Counted from the stretch's first letter, positions 50,824 through 61,398 are shown. The stretch: 64,000 bases of DNA from Fructobacillus sp. CRL 2054 (GCF_028764065.1 NZ_JACOFN010000002.1:1-64000), one strand, 5' to 3'. The notes: generated by a model not told the origin, from the letters alone. Numbers and translations: made by a program.

Positions 50824-51783
50824 TTAGTTAAATTCGCCATCTGCGATTTGTGCAAGTGTATCGCGTGATGGGATGAAGAAGAGTTGACCAGTTAAGATGT
50901 CTGAGAAGGTCAACAAGAAGTCGGATTGATCCAACATGTTAATCAACATACCCTTGGTTACGTGCCAGTAGCGTGAGTAACCCATGAAGTAAGTTCCAGT
51001 AATACCCGTTGCAGGGTCTGAATAAGGAACGTTCATACGGATAATCTTTTGTTCTTCACCGTTTTCATCGTATTGAGAAGCAACGTTGTGGGCGTTCTTG
51101 TACTTGTCTTCGTCATCCAATTCCAAGTCGGTGAACTTTTCACGTCCAACAGCCTTTTCTTGGTGTTCAGTCTTCATCTTGTTCCAGAAGTCCATGTCGT
51201 GACGCCACTTTTGAGCAAAGGCATAAGAACCGTTGATGTAATCAGGGTCTTCTTCGCCGATGATTGCGTAAGGTGCGGCATCTGCTTCAGCAGGTGCTTC
51301 TGTTCCATCGATAAAGCCGATGATAGCACGGCCTTCGAAGTAACGGAATCCTTGAGTTGAGTCCAAAACTTCAGTGTAGTCCTTTAAGAACTTCATGAAT
51401 TGAGTCTGGCATTCGACAACAACGGCTTGGTTGTTTGAACGAATGTGGAAGAACAAGTCACCTTCGGTGGCTGGCATTTGGTACTTAGGACCTTCAAGGG
51501 TTTCATAAGTAACCAATTCCTTAGGCTTCGTTGTGTTTGGGAACATGATGTCCCAAGCGTGGTTTGAAATACCGATGGCAACCTTCAATTGTGAAGGGGT
51601 TTCATCGTTTTGACCGTCGCGAATACGCAATGAGCGGATGATCGCTTGTGAGCGGTCGGCAAAGTCTTCGAACATTTCCTTTAAGTCTTCAGCAGGCAAG
51701 TCCTTGAACTTCAATACAGTAAATTGTACGCTTTGCCCGATATCCTTCCAGACATCTTGGGCCATCGCTGGGTTGATTGGCAT
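50824..51783 (-). CDS. DyP-type heme peroxidase
   Basis: This 319-residue DyP family enzyme should oxidise substrates with hydrogen peroxide using heme. The distal motif GFIDGTEAP (GxxDG, near residue 156), IIRMNVPYSDP near 248 with the active-site Arg, and the late LLTFSDILTGQLFFIPS segment are typical. No Tat or Sec signal is seen, so it is cytosolic, unlike EfeB, and could be encapsulin cargo or free. No encapsulin gene is next to it. GAGGA is 11 bases before the ATG, and a perfect TATAAT is on the minus strand at 51818-51823. In a heme-non-synthesising lactic acid bacterium, activity would need external heme. Confidence 0.93.
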   Translation of the reverse strand: MPINPAMAQDVWKDIGQSVQFTVLKFKDLPAEDLKEMFEDFADRSQAIIRSLRIRDGQNDETPSQLKVAIGISNHAWDIMFPNTTKPKELVTYETLEGPKYQMPATEGDLFFHIRSNNQAVVVECQTQFMKFLKDYTEVLDSTQGFRYFEGRAIIGFIDGTEAPAEADAAPYAIIGEEDPDYINGSYAFAQKWRHDMDFWNKMKTEHQEKAVGREKFTDLELDDEDKYKNAHNVASQYDENGEEQKIIRMNVPYSDPATGITGTYFMGYSRYWHVTKGMLINMLDQSDFLLTFSDILTGQLFFIPSRDTLAQIADGEFN

Positions 51784-52094
51784 AATGTAAAATCCTCACT
51801 TCTCTTTGATAAAAAATATTATAGCTTATTTTTTGTATAGATAACATAGTAAATTAGAGTCATTTTAGCCTAGTCTAAAGTAGAATGAAAGATTAGAAAA
51901 TCAAGGGATAAAAAGAAAGCTTTTTGCTTATTTAGCTAATGTTAATACGAAATAATTCAAAAAAATTACGAAATTTCTTTTTTAGTATTTAGGAGAATAC
52001 TTTAGAATTAAAACAGATGTTTGCAATTGTTCTTGAAAAAGTCATCTTATCTGGGCAACTTTCTTTTTTGGACTTTCCTCTATAAAATAAGGAC
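51784..52094. other. Intergenic region between the peroxidase and recX genes
   Basis: A 311-base AT-rich divergent gap. It holds the minus-strand -10 of the peroxidase (51818-51823). It also has an AGTATT-TAGGAG-AATACT hairpin (51985-52002 region), a weak AAAAAG/CTTTTT hairpin near 51911, and TATAAA at 52082-52087 just before recX. I see no gene or RNA that I could defend. Confidence 0.5.
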
Positions 52095-52898
52095 ATGGCA
52101 AAAATCACGAAAATCTCCACTCAAAAACGAGCGGGAAGATACAATCTTGAATTAGACGGACGCTTCGCATTTGGTATCTCTGAAAATATTTTGGCTAAGT
52201 TTGGCCTGATGAAGGGGCGTGAACTCAGCAAAGAAGAGATTGAACGCATTAAAGAAGCCAACCTGGTTGATCAGGGCTTGCAAATTGCTCTGAACTACCT
52301 GGGACCTGCTTTGCATACTGAAAAGCAAGTTCGTGATCGGTTAAAAAGTAAGGACATCAAAGAAGAGATTATTGACCAGGTCATTGACTACCTGCAGGGG
52401 CAACTGCTGTTAAATGATGCCACTTATGCTAAGGCTTATGTGAATACAAAACAGTTCTTTTCTCCTAAGGGTCCTAGGGCGATTGCCATGGATTTGAAAA
52501 GGGCAGGGGTCAAGGATGATTTGATTGAGGATGCACTTCTAGAGTATCCGGAAGAAGCGCAGTTGGAAGTGGCAACCAAGATGGCGGAAAAAATTGCCCG
52601 AACACATAAGCGGGATTCAACCCGAATCCGCCAGCAAAAGACTGCCCAGTCCTTGGCTCAAAAGGGTTTCTCTTTCGACATTGCGACTGCAGCGATTAAC
52701 CAAATCGACATTGCCTCCGACGAAGAGGACGAGAAGGCAAACGCCTTGAAGGAGGCGGAGAAGGCAGCCCGTCGGCAACGAACAGGGACGGCCAAAGAAC
52801 GCTATTACAAAGTTAAGGCTAAGCTCTATACGAAAGGTTTCCCAAGTGAGGTGATTGACTGGGCGTTGGCGGAGCTGGATTTTGGTGAAGAAATCTGA
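52095..52898 (+). CDS. recX: Regulatory protein RecX
   Basis: This 267-residue modulator of RecA filaments consists of three-helix repeats: LNYLGPALHTEKQVRDRLKS near residue 68, KQFFSPKGPRAIAMDLKRAG near 118 and KGFSFDIATAAINQI near 190. The start at 52095 has AAGG only two bases upstream, so initiation may be inefficient or the message nearly leaderless. The order recX then a DUF402 gene is common in lactic acid bacteria. Length is as in Lactobacillus RecX. Confidence 0.91.
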   Translation: MAKITKISTQKRAGRYNLELDGRFAFGISENILAKFGLMKGRELSKEEIERIKEANLVDQGLQIALNYLGPALHTEKQVRDRLKSKDIKEEIIDQVIDYLQGQLLLNDATYAKAYVNTKQFFSPKGPRAIAMDLKRAGVKDDLIEDALLEYPEEAQLEVATKMAEKIARTHKRDSTRIRQQKTAQSLAQKGFSFDIATAAINQIDIASDEEDEKANALKEAEKAARRQRTGTAKERYYKVKAKLYTKGFPSEVIDWALAELDFGEEI

Positions 52899-52968
52899 TT
52901 TTAATCTTTTTTGACGGAATATATGATATAATCTAAAAGGAATTTTTTGTCAGAAAAGTGGGACGAGC

Positions 52969-53538
52969 ATGATTGTTGATAAGCCAAGTCGCGGTCCACG
53001 CGAAGGGGATGTCATCACGATCAAGAGTTATAAGCATGACGGCTCGTTGCATCGAACATGGCGTGACACCATGGTGTTAAAAACCAGTGAGAATGCCATC
53101 ATTGGATTAAACGACCATACTTTGGTGACAGAAGATAACGGCCGCCGCTGGGTAACCCGCGAGCCGGCCATTGTGTACTTTCATAAAAAGTACTGGTTTA
53201 ATATTATCGCGATGATTCGCGATAACGGGGTTTCCTACTACTGCAACCTGGCTTCTCCTTATACCTTAGATAAAGAGGCGCTCAAGTACATCGATTATGA
53301 CTTGGACGTTAAAGTTTTCCCTGACGGGGAGAAGCACCTGTTGGACGCTGATGAATATGCAGCCCACAGTAAGAAATGGCACTATCCAAAAGAGGTAGAC
53401 CAAATCTTGAAGGCCCATGTTAAAATTTTGGTCGACTGGATTGACCAAGAAAAAGGACCTTTTTCGCAAGGGTACGTGGACGTTTGGTATTCCCGTTACC
53501 AATATTTGATGCAACAGCGGTTGAATGATCGTCGTTGA
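52969..53538 (+). CDS. DUF402 family nucleoside tri-/diphosphatase
   Basis: This 189-residue cytosolic protein of the DUF402/YgaC group is related to a Streptomyces nucleotide phosphatase (Sc4828) that hydrolyses [26 protein letters not shown] (residues 16-35), [15 protein letters not shown] and YYCNLASPY near 94 are the conserved core, with acidic [14 protein letters not shown] after. A TGATATAAT extended -10 is at 52925-52933. It starts with GTGGGACG upstream and ends at a strong terminator. Confidence 0.88.
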   Translation: MIVDKPSRGPREGDVITIKSYKHDGSLHRTWRDTMVLKTSENAIIGLNDHTLVTEDNGRRWVTREPAIVYFHKKYWFNIIAMIRDNGVSYYCNLASPYTLDKEALKYIDYDLDVKVFPDGEKHLLDADEYAAHSKKWHYPKEVDQILKAHVKILVDWIDQEKGPFSQGYVDVWYSRYQYLMQQRLNDRR

Positions 53539-53542
53539 CTGT

Positions 53543-53574
53543 AAAAAAGCAGGAATAATTTTCCTGCTTTTTTT
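53543..53574 (+). terminator. Intrinsic terminator
   Basis: AAAAAAGCAGGAA-TAATT-TTCCTGCTTTTTT and further T. It may be bidirectional, but no minus-strand gene is near. Confidence 0.92.
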
Positions 53575-53641
53575 GTACAATAAAGTCGTAGAATTTTTAT
53601 GATGATACTGATTCATGAAAGCAAAAAAGTAAGGGGTAGAC

Positions 53642-56600
53642 ATGACCGTTACAGTTAATATAGCAACAGGTGAAGTGGACAGCCGTGCCCATTTTGTTTC
53701 AGAAATAAAGGAAAAGATTCGACAGGGTGAACGGCGTCGTATCTTTTATATCGTGCCAAACCACGTGAAGTTTGACAGTGAAGTGGATGTGCTCTCCCGT
53801 CTGGCTTCAGCAGGTGGTCAGCGGGATGGACAGCATTCCTATGCCCAATCACAGGTCCAAGTCTATTCGTTGAGTCGTTTGGCTTGGCGTTTGTTGGAAG
53901 ATGAGGGGATGGTGCAACCACCTGTTTTGGGTGAAGCCGGGTTATTTGTCATGGTCTCTGACATCTTGCATGAAGAGAAGGGGCGTTTACCAATCTTTGC
54001 TCGCATGGCTGCCAAGCGTGGCTTTATTGAAAAGCTGGTGGCGCAGTTGGCTGAATTGCGTGCATCACGAGTCACTCCGGAAGAATTGTTGAACATTGTG
54101 TCTGAAATTGATACATCAAATGATCAACAGAAGGCTTTGAATGCGTCAGCATTGCAGCAGAAGCTGCGCGATTTAGCGGTTGTGGCAGATGCCTTTAATA
54201 AGAAGATGGGGAATGATTACTTGTTAGCGCAAGAGACATTGCCTTACTTTGTTGAGCAGATGAAGAATCCAAATCTGACCGATTCCATCTTTTACTTTGA
54301 CGGTTTTACTGGATTTACGGCGGCGGAATGGTCCTTAGTGCAGTTGTTAGTTCAACATACAGATGTCAACTTTGCACTGCTGGGAAACGTTGATGCAGCT
54401 GATCCGCTGAAGTATGAACAGGCGGGATCTGTTTTTGATAAGCCTTTGGAAACGGCTCGTACGATTCGAGCGCTGGCCACAACGGCTGATGTTGATTTTA
54501 CTGTGAAAGTCTTAAACGAATCAACGAATCAGGTACAGGTGAATACTCGGACCAACCTTTTGCGTGCTTGGGAAAAAATCGGTGCATACCGGGACTTTTC
54601 CGCAGATGAGAAACAAAAACAAGTAACCAATTTAAATGTTTTTGTGGGTGCTAACGTTGTGACAGAACTTGAAGAAGTCGCACGCCGTATTCGAGAAGAT
54701 TTGCGTGGGGATGCTAACTTGCATCTGCGCGATATTTTAGTTTTGGCCCGTGATTTGAATCCATATGCTAAGCACTTGCCTGCCGTGATGGATTCCTTTG
54801 ATTTGTCTTACTTCTTGGATAACGATGTTAAGATGGGTAACCATCCCTTGGTTGAGTTGACCACGACATTGTTAGCGAATCCTTCAGTTTTGTACCAGAA
54901 AGATAAGATCTTAACGATTTTGAAGACCGGCTACTTGCGTCCGGTTGTAGACGGTGAGTTGATGGATTCGGATACGTACTTCGAGGCGGTTTCCTATTTG
55001 GAAAACTATTTGGATGGGCACCGGGTTGCTCGCCGTACTTGGCAAGATGACTCCGCTGAATTTGCTCTTTTTAAGGTGGAGGGGAATGAAGAAACCGCTG
55101 CCTTTAGTGAGGACCAAGCGGTTAATAATTTAATAAATACATTGAAGCGTTTTGTTCATCATCTTTTGGATGCTTTGACGGATGCTTTTGCTGAAGTCAA
55201 AACGATTGAAGAGAGTGCGCGAGCATTAATGACTTTCTTGCAAGAAGAGAAGTTGCCAGAAGCTGTTTTGGAACAGCGAGACGATTTGACAGATGCTGGA
55301 GAGTTAATGAAGGCACAACAGCTGCAGGAGGTTTGGCAACTCTTCACCAAGATTTTGGAACAGTTAGTTGCCGTAGCGGGGGATGAAGACTTTGCCCGTT
55401 CAACTTTTCTATCAGCCTTACAGGCCGGTTTCTCAGGTGGAACCTTCTCTGGAATTCCGAACCAGTTGGACCAGTTAACGATTTCCGAAGCGGGAATTGT
55501 TCAGAGTCAAAAGTACAAGAAGTTGTACTTTATCGGGGCCACCCGTTCGGCTTTGCCAGCACAGGCGAACAATAAGTCCTTGCTTTCGGACCAGGATCGT
55601 CTGATGGTGCAACCAGCACTGGCAGACCAAGCAGATCCACGCTACTTGCAGGAAAGCGCTCAACAGCAAATGGCCAGTGAATCCCTGCTCTTTTATAATG
55701 CCTTGCAAACGGCGGCGGATTCGGTCACCATGTCTTATCCGTTGCTTGACCAGGATGGCAATGTGAACGAACCGTCACCATATTTGATGCGCTTGGCACA
55801 TGCTTTTGGTTTGAATGAAGATGACTTTGATAAAGTCACAGCCCAGGCGGACGGCTTGGTAGATTTGGTTGAAAACTACGCTGGTACGGCATCGGCTACG
55901 TTGAGTCAGTTGGTGAAGTTGCCGACTGATGAAAATGATAAACCTACTATTCAGCGCTTGTTAAGGAGTTTGGATGAAGCAGGTTATGCGGATAAAGCAA
56001 AACGGGTATTGGCGAGTCATGATTACGATAATACGCCGGAAAATCTTAAACCTGAATTGGCAAAAGAACTCTTTGGTGGTCCACTCGTCTTGTCAATTTC
56101 ACAGGTTGAGTCTTTCTATCGTAATCCATATGAGTATTTCTTAAAATATGGCTTGCATTTGAATGAAAAGCCCACGGCTGAAATTGATAACCGTACTGAG
56201 GGAACAGTTTACCACGCGATTTTTGAAAAGACTGTCAATCAGGTAATTAGCCAACAGGAACGACTGGCTGATGCAACGAATGAAGAAATTAGTAAGGATG
56301 TAAATGCCGCCTTGCAGTTGTTGCTGACAGACCCTGCATATAGTGAATTGACTGAAGAGGGTCAGGGGATTGCACTCGCTAAGGCGATGAACAAGCAGGC
56401 CAATAAGGTACTGCAAAACCTACGCGATGTTTCTCGATTGTCTGCTGCCTCACAACCTACTGCGGTTGAAGAGGGATTCGGTTTGAAAGGTGGCGGTTTA
56501 CCAACCATTGAACTGAAGGACGGCCAGCATTCTGTAAAGCTTCGCGGAAAGGTCGACCGCTTTGACCGCCAAGATGCTGTGGGCGACTTTGGAACAATTA

Positions 56601-57247
56601 TTGACTATAAGTTGTCGGGTAAGACCTTTAAGTATGCGGATGCTGCCAATGGTTTGGAGTTGCAGTTGTTGGCGTACTGGCAGGCTGTTAATGAAAATAA
56701 TCAAAAGTTAGGTTTGGCTACGAATGGCCAGGTCGGTGGTGCCTTCTTTGCTCCAATTAATGATCAGCAGACAGCATATAAAGACTTTAAGGGCAATTTT
56801 GACGAACTGTTCTCGGGGGATTTGAAGGCGCCAGGAAATAAGCTACGTGGTCTATATCTAGATGACGAAGATTACGCAGATTCTCTTGATAATGTTGATA
56901 GGGGAGAAGCTTCTTCTGCTTATGCGATGAAGAAAAATAAATCAAAAGCTGGTTATGATACAAAATCTTCTGACTTTATTACTACTGATAATCTTGACCT
57001 TTTGATGCGCCGTAACCGTGAGTTGATTTTGGATGCAGCAGAGAAGATTGAGAACGGCCAGTTTGATTTGAGCCCTGCAAAGAATGCTCTTACTTATTCG
57101 AAATACCTAGATGTAATGCGTTTTGATGCAGCTCTGAACGATAAGTATCAGAACTTCCGTTACAGCGGTCAAAAGGGACCTGTTATGAAAGCTTTAACGG
57201 CCGATTACGAAGCAGAAGATGCAGAAAAGGAGAACGGTCATGCCTGA
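53642..57247 (+). CDS. rexB: ATP-dependent nuclease subunit B (AddB/RexB)
   Basis: This 1201-residue subunit belongs to the AddAB-type double-strand break-processing enzyme. The N-terminal inactive helicase-like half lacks a Walker A. The C-terminal nuclease shows EGTVYHAIFEK near 855, GKVDRFDR near 968 and TIIDYKLSGK near 985. I find no cysteine, so the AddB iron-sulfur cluster is absent, as described for lactic acid bacterial RexB. GGGG lies upstream of the ATG. It overlaps rexA by eight bases. Confidence 0.94.
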   Translation: MTVTVNIATGEVDSRAHFVSEIKEKIRQGERRRIFYIVPNHVKFDSEVDVLSRLASAGGQRDGQHSYAQSQVQVYSLSRLAWRLLEDEGMVQPPVLGEAGLFVMVSDILHEEKGRLPIFARMAAKRGFIEKLVAQLAELRASRVTPEELLNIVSEIDTSNDQQKALNASALQQKLRDLAVVADAFNKKMGNDYLLAQETLPYFVEQMKNPNLTDSIFYFDGFTGFTAAEWSLVQLLVQHTDVNFALLGNVDAADPLKYEQAGSVFDKPLETARTIRALATTADVDFTVKVLNESTNQVQVNTRTNLLRAWEKIGAYRDFSADEKQKQVTNLNVFVGANVVTELEEVARRIREDLRGDANLHLRDILVLARDLNPYAKHLPAVMDSFDLSYFLDNDVKMGNHPLVELTTTLLANPSVLYQKDKILTILKTGYLRPVVDGELMDSDTYFEAVSYLENYLDGHRVARRTWQDDSAEFALFKVEGNEETAAFSEDQAVNNLINTLKRFVHHLLDALTDAFAEVKTIEESARALMTFLQEEKLPEAVLEQRDDLTDAGELMKAQQLQEVWQLFTKILEQLVAVAGDEDFARSTFLSALQAGFSGGTFSGIPNQLDQLTISEAGIVQSQKYKKLYFIGATRSALPAQANNKSLLSDQDRLMVQPALADQADPRYLQESAQQQMASESLLFYNALQTAADSVTMSYPLLDQDGNVNEPSPYLMRLAHAFGLNEDDFDKVTAQADGLVDLVENYAGTASATLSQLVKLPTDENDKPTIQRLLRSLDEAGYADKAKRVLASHDYDNTPENLKPELAKELFGGPLVLSISQVESFYRNPYEYFLKYGLHLNEKPTAEIDNRTEGTVYHAIFEKTVNQVISQQERLADATNEEISKDVNAALQLLLTDPAYSELTEEGQGIALAKAMNKQANKVLQNLRDVSRLSAASQPTAVEEGFGLKGGGLPTIELKDGQHSVKLRGKVDRFDRQDAVGDFGTIIDYKLSGKTFKYADAANGLELQLLAYWQAVNENNQKLGLATNGQVGGAFFAPINDQQTAYKDFKGNFDELFSGDLKAPGNKLRGLYLDDEDYADSLDNVDRGEASSAYAMKKNKSKAGYDTKSSDFITTDNLDLLMRRNRELILDAAEKIENGQFDLSPAKNALTYSKYLDVMRFDAALNDKYQNFRYSGQKGPVMKALTADYEAEDAEKENGHA

Positions 57248-60200
57248 GTTTACAGATAGTCAGAAAGCAGCCATTGAACAATCTGGTCATAATATTCTAG
57301 TTTCAGCTTCTGCTGGTTCAGGAAAAACAACCGTTTTGATTGAACGTTTGATTCGTAAAATCATGGCGGGTACACCGGTCGATAAGTTCTTGATTGTGAC
57401 CTTTACCCGTGCGGCAGCTGGAGAAATGAAGGACCGTTTGGAAGCAGCGTTGACAAAGCGTCTGCAGACAGAAGAAGACCAAGATACACGCGTTTATTTA
57501 CAGGAACAGTTAGCCCTTTTGCCAACGGCGGCAGTTACGACTATTGATGGTTTTGCTCTGAAGTTGATTGAGTCTTACTATTATCAAATTGACTTAGATC
57601 CAGCTTTCCGCTTGGTGGCCGATTCGGCTGAGGAAGCGCTGTTTAAGAACCGGGTTCTGGATGGACTCTTCGATGAGATGTTTGATGAAGAGCATCCAAA
57701 GCACCAGGCTTTTCTTCAGGTGTTGGAAAATTTTGCTTCGGTTTCCCATAGTCAAAATTTGAAGGACATTATTTTAAAGTTAGCGAACTTTGATATTGCC
57801 CGGCCGGAGGAAGATAACTGGCTGGACTCTTTGACTGAGAATTACGATGCTGGATTGGCAATGAAGGACCAAAAGGCCTACCAAAATTATTTGGTGGGTG
57901 AGGTGCGTCCATTAGTAGAAGAAGCCTTGAATGATTTGCCAGCTGCTTTGTCGGCGGTTGAGGGTGAAGAGGATGAGGACTTGGCAAAAGCCGCCAGTGC
58001 TTTGTTTGAGCGGCAGGATTATTTAAAGAATTTATTGTCTGCTATTGATAACAATGTAGATTATGACAATCTACGGGCAACTATTTCGCAGAATTTCTCA
58101 ATTGGTTTTCCAACACGAAGTAAAGATAACGATGAAGATAAGGCTGAAACACTGGAGATGGCTTTATCATACAAAGACCGCTACTTCTCAGGTAAGAAAG
58201 CGCCAATTAATACGGTTATTGACTCCTTCTTCCGTCTCACCGAAGAACAGTGGCAGACTGTTAACGCTCGTAGTCAGCGAATCGTTTCTGATTTGGTAAT
58301 GGTGACTAAGGAGTATTTGGCTGCACTAAAAAAGGCCAAGGCGGAAGCCAATATCTTGTACTTCTCGGACTTGGTTGTGCTTGCTCGACAAATTTTGAAG
58401 AATGATGAAATTCGTCAATTAGTCCAGGGGCAGTTTGCTGAAGTGATGGTCGATGAGTACCAGGATGTGAACCGTTTGCAAGAGGCCTTTTTGAAGGATA
58501 TGTCGAACGGCCACAACATGTACATGGTGGGCGACATTAAGCAGTCCATCTACGGTTTCCGTCAAGCAGCGCCACAGCTCTTTGCCAATAAGTACAACGC
58601 CTTTGCAAAGGATGAGAATGATGACGAGCGAATCGAATTAGCCGAGAATTTCCGTTCTGAAAATAACGTGACGAAGGTGATTAACCTGATTTTCACGCAG
58701 ATTATGGACCAGGAGTTGGGCGATGTGGCCTACGAAGGGTCAGCCAAGCTGATTGCTAAAGCGGCCTTTCCTGATGATGTAACGCCCGTATTTAACTTGG
58801 ATTTGTTGGCTATTAAGCAGGGAAAGAAGAGCCAAAGTGATGATGGCGATGACGGGGATGGTGACGATGATGATCGTGAAACCCGTGAGAAGACTTTGAC
58901 ATACCTGTTGAAGAAGGTCCAAGAGATTCAGGCCCATGGTCAGGTTTATGACAAGAACGTGGGGATGCGTCCGGTTCAGTATTCGGATATTGCCATTTTG
59001 ACCCGTTCGAAAACCTCTTACCCAGACTTGCTTCGTTTGGCCCACCAGGCTGGCATTCCAATTCAGTCTGAATCCGTTGGTGACTACTACAAGGCGATGG
59101 AAGTTTACATTGTCTTAGATATTTTGCGTATCTTGGATAACCCACACCAGGACATTCCACTGGCGGCTGTTCTGCGTTCGCCTATCTATGGTTACGATGA
59201 AAACGATTTGGCAAAGGTGCGTTTAGCCGATAAGGCCCATGATTTCTACATGGCCTTGAAGGCGGATGCTAAAGAGAACGAAAAGAGCCAAAAAGTCTTG
59301 GATGATTTGGCTGCTTGGCGTGTTTACGCAAGCCAAAATGACCTCGTTGGTTTGATTTGGGCAATTTATCAGGACACCGGTTGGTTAGATTACGTGGCTG
59401 GTTTGGCTGGTGGCGCTCAGCGTCAGGCCAACTTGCACGCCTTGTATCAGCGGGCAACGACTTTCCAAGAAAACGGACAGTCAGGTCTCTTTGCCTTTAT
59501 CGCCTATATCGAAGAGGTGCAGGATTCGGGTGGTAACGTGGGCGAGGTTGCTCAGGAAACATCGAACTCAGCGCTTTCGTTGATGACCATTCACAAGTCA
59601 AAGGGATTGGAGTTCCCAATCGTAATCTTGCCAGAGTTAGATAAGCGCTTTAATGCCATGGATATGAACTCTGCCTTCGTTCTTCAGAAGGATGCGGGAA
59701 TTGGTTTGGATTATTTGGAACCAAATGCCAAAGTCAAGGTGCCTAACTTAGGGAAGTACGCGGTTAAGCAGTCCTTGAAGCGTCAGAGCTGGTCAGAAGA
59801 GATGCGGCTCTACTACGTTGCTTTGACCCGTGCTAAGCAGCAGCTGTATTTGATTGGTCGTGTTGATCCGATTGAGCATAAGGAGACGGCTGAAGCAAAG
59901 TTGTATAAAAATGCCGTTGAATCAACGGAGCAGTTCTTGCCTGAAAGTCAGCGTTTGAAGGCCAAGTCCTACTTGGATTGGACTCTGCAGTCCTTTGCTC
60001 GTTTGGAAATCCCAAGCCTGCAGCGGTATTTCATGGGCGACGAGAAGCCATTACACCAGTGGCTTTCAGAGGAAAAGAATGGTTCTTGGTCGATTGAGGC
60101 CCAGGTTATTGCCGAAGAAGATATTCCAAAGCAGGATGATTTGAAGGGACAGTTACCAAAGGTCGAAAAGGATGAGGCCGAGAACGAAGCTAGAGTAAAA

Positions 60201-61049
60201 TCTGCTGACTTTGATGCCCAACTTTTGAAGGATAAGCTTTCTTATCGCTATCTTTATGAGGCAGCAACGAAGACCGCTGCCTACCAGTCAGTTTCAGAAA
60301 TTAAGCAGCTCTTTGAGGACCCAGACCGTCCATATTTAGAAGATTTGTATTTGGATGAAAATGGCCAGGCAGTTGAGAAACCGGACGAACAGTCGGTTGA
60401 AACGGATGCTTTGGAGGACAAGTCCGAGCAGCAAGCGGCTAATATGCTAACTAAGCAGGAGTTACCAATGCCTGCCTTCATGACGGATGGCAAAGTCAAG
60501 CCATCACCAACGGCTGTTGGAACTGCTACCCACTTAATCATGCAATTGTTGAACTTTGAAGCTTGGATTGATGAATCCGACTTGCAGGATATGGTTGACC
60601 GTTTGGTAGCGACGGGTAAGATTGCCAAGGAAGTGGCACCGCTCATTAATTTGGGGCAGATTATCGATTTCTTGCGTTCGGACTTTGCTGATACAATTGC
60701 TCGTCATAACGACACTCTGAAGCGGGAAGCACCATTTGCCATGATTATTCCGGCAAAGCGTGTTTATCAGAATGTTGACGATGAAGAACCAATTTTGATT
60801 CACGGAATTATTGATGGTTACTTCGTTGATGAAGCGAAGAAGACGGTAACAATCTTTGACTATAAGACCGACTTTGTTCCAAAACGTGCGGGAGAGCGTC
60901 AGCGAATGGCTCTTCAACGAATGAAGAAGAACTATACGGGTCAGTTGAACTTGTACCGTCAGGCCTTGCAGGATGAATTCCCCGATTATGAAGTACTTCC
61001 TGGCCGATTGATTCTCTTATCGGCGGGGATTACTTTGGATTTAGATTAG
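57240..61049 (+). CDS. rexA: ATP-dependent helicase/nuclease subunit A (AddA/RexA)
   Basis: This 1269-residue UvrD-type helicase and nuclease has Walker A SASAGSGKTTVL (near residue 27), VDEYQDVN near 403, MVGDIKQSIYGFRQA near 423 and MTIHKSKGLEFPIVILPE near 781. The C-terminal RecB nuclease motif HGIIDGYF ... TIFDYKTDF lies near 1190-1210. An acidic insert of about 15 residues (SDDGDDGDGDDDDRE) sits near 535. The ATG at 57240 is chosen for AAAAGGAG upstream. With rexB it forms the recombination exonuclease that responds to Chi. Confidence 0.96.
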   Translation: MPEFTDSQKAAIEQSGHNILVSASAGSGKTTVLIERLIRKIMAGTPVDKFLIVTFTRAAAGEMKDRLEAALTKRLQTEEDQDTRVYLQEQLALLPTAAVTTIDGFALKLIESYYYQIDLDPAFRLVADSAEEALFKNRVLDGLFDEMFDEEHPKHQAFLQVLENFASVSHSQNLKDIILKLANFDIARPEEDNWLDSLTENYDAGLAMKDQKAYQNYLVGEVRPLVEEALNDLPAALSAVEGEEDEDLAKAASALFERQDYLKNLLSAIDNNVDYDNLRATISQNFSIGFPTRSKDNDEDKAETLEMALSYKDRYFSGKKAPINTVIDSFFRLTEEQWQTVNARSQRIVSDLVMVTKEYLAALKKAKAEANILYFSDLVVLARQILKNDEIRQLVQGQFAEVMVDEYQDVNRLQEAFLKDMSNGHNMYMVGDIKQSIYGFRQAAPQLFANKYNAFAKDENDDERIELAENFRSENNVTKVINLIFTQIMDQELGDVAYEGSAKLIAKAAFPDDVTPVFNLDLLAIKQGKKSQSDDGDDGDGDDDDRETREKTLTYLLKKVQEIQAHGQVYDKNVGMRPVQYSDIAILTRSKTSYPDLLRLAHQAGIPIQSESVGDYYKAMEVYIVLDILRILDNPHQDIPLAAVLRSPIYGYDENDLAKVRLADKAHDFYMALKADAKENEKSQKVLDDLAAWRVYASQNDLVGLIWAIYQDTGWLDYVAGLAGGAQRQANLHALYQRATTFQENGQSGLFAFIAYIEEVQDSGGNVGEVAQETSNSALSLMTIHKSKGLEFPIVILPELDKRFNAMDMNSAFVLQKDAGIGLDYLEPNAKVKVPNLGKYAVKQSLKRQSWSEEMRLYYVALTRAKQQLYLIGRVDPIEHKETAEAKLYKNAVESTEQFLPESQRLKAKSYLDWTLQSFARLEIPSLQRYFMGDEKPLHQWLSEEKNGSWSIEAQVIAEEDIPKQDDLKGQLPKVEKDEAENEARVKSADFDAQLLKDKLSYRYLYEAATKTAAYQSVSEIKQLFEDPDRPYLEDLYLDENGQAVEKPDEQSVETDALEDKSEQQAANMLTKQELPMPAFMTDGKVKPSPTAVGTATHLIMQLLNFEAWIDESDLQDMVDRLVATGKIAKEVAPLINLGQIIDFLRSDFADTIARHNDTLKREAPFAMIIPAKRVYQNVDDEEPILIHGIIDGYFVDEAKKTVTIFDYKTDFVPKRAGERQRMALQRMKKNYTGQLNLYRQALQDEFPDYEVLPGRLILLSAGITLDLD

Positions 61050-61060
61050 AATGAACGTTG

Positions 61061-61089
61061 TTGCGCTTTTGACTTTATCCGCCTATAAT
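61061..61089 (+). promoter_or_regulatory. yqgQ promoter
   Basis: TTGCGC (61061-61066), 17 bases, TATAAT (61084-61089). Confidence 0.78.
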
Positions 61090-61143
61090 GGCAAACAAGT
61101 TTAACGCAATAGTGAGCGCTTCCATAAGATTAAGGAGATTTTC

Positions 61144-61398
61144 GTGAAAAACTTTTATGATATTTTGCAGTACCTGAAGAAGTACGAAATTTATATTCAC
61201 GTGGGTCATCGGCTTTGGGATATTGAAGTAGCTGCTTTAGAAGTGGATAACTTGTATAAAGCGAAGGTCTTATCCGCATCGGATTATCAAACGATGAAGG
61301 TGATTTTGGCCAAAGAACACAAGGAAGAGGCGGAACGCTCCGGTGAACTTGGTCATTACAACGGCCAAAAGTCTTCACAATCCACATCAAAAGCTTGA
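61144..61398 (+). CDS. yqgQ: YqgQ family protein (DUF910)
   Basis: This 84-residue small cytosolic helical protein has FYDILQYLKKYEIYIHVGHR and DIEVAALEVDNLY, the YqgQ signature. It starts at GTG with AAGGAG upstream. Its role is unknown, but the gene lies immediately upstream of glucokinase in Firmicutes, as here. It is followed by a separate cre-controlled promoter for glk rather than a terminator. Confidence 0.9.
   Translation: MKNFYDILQYLKKYEIYIHVGHRLWDIEVAALEVDNLYKAKVLSASDYQTMKVILAKEHKEEAERSGELGHYNGQKSSQSTSKA

Noticed and set aside
52018-52086. 22-codon ORF MFAIVLEKV... before recX
   Set aside because: The nearest SD-like AGGAG is about 20 bases away and sits in a hairpin loop; nothing else supports it.
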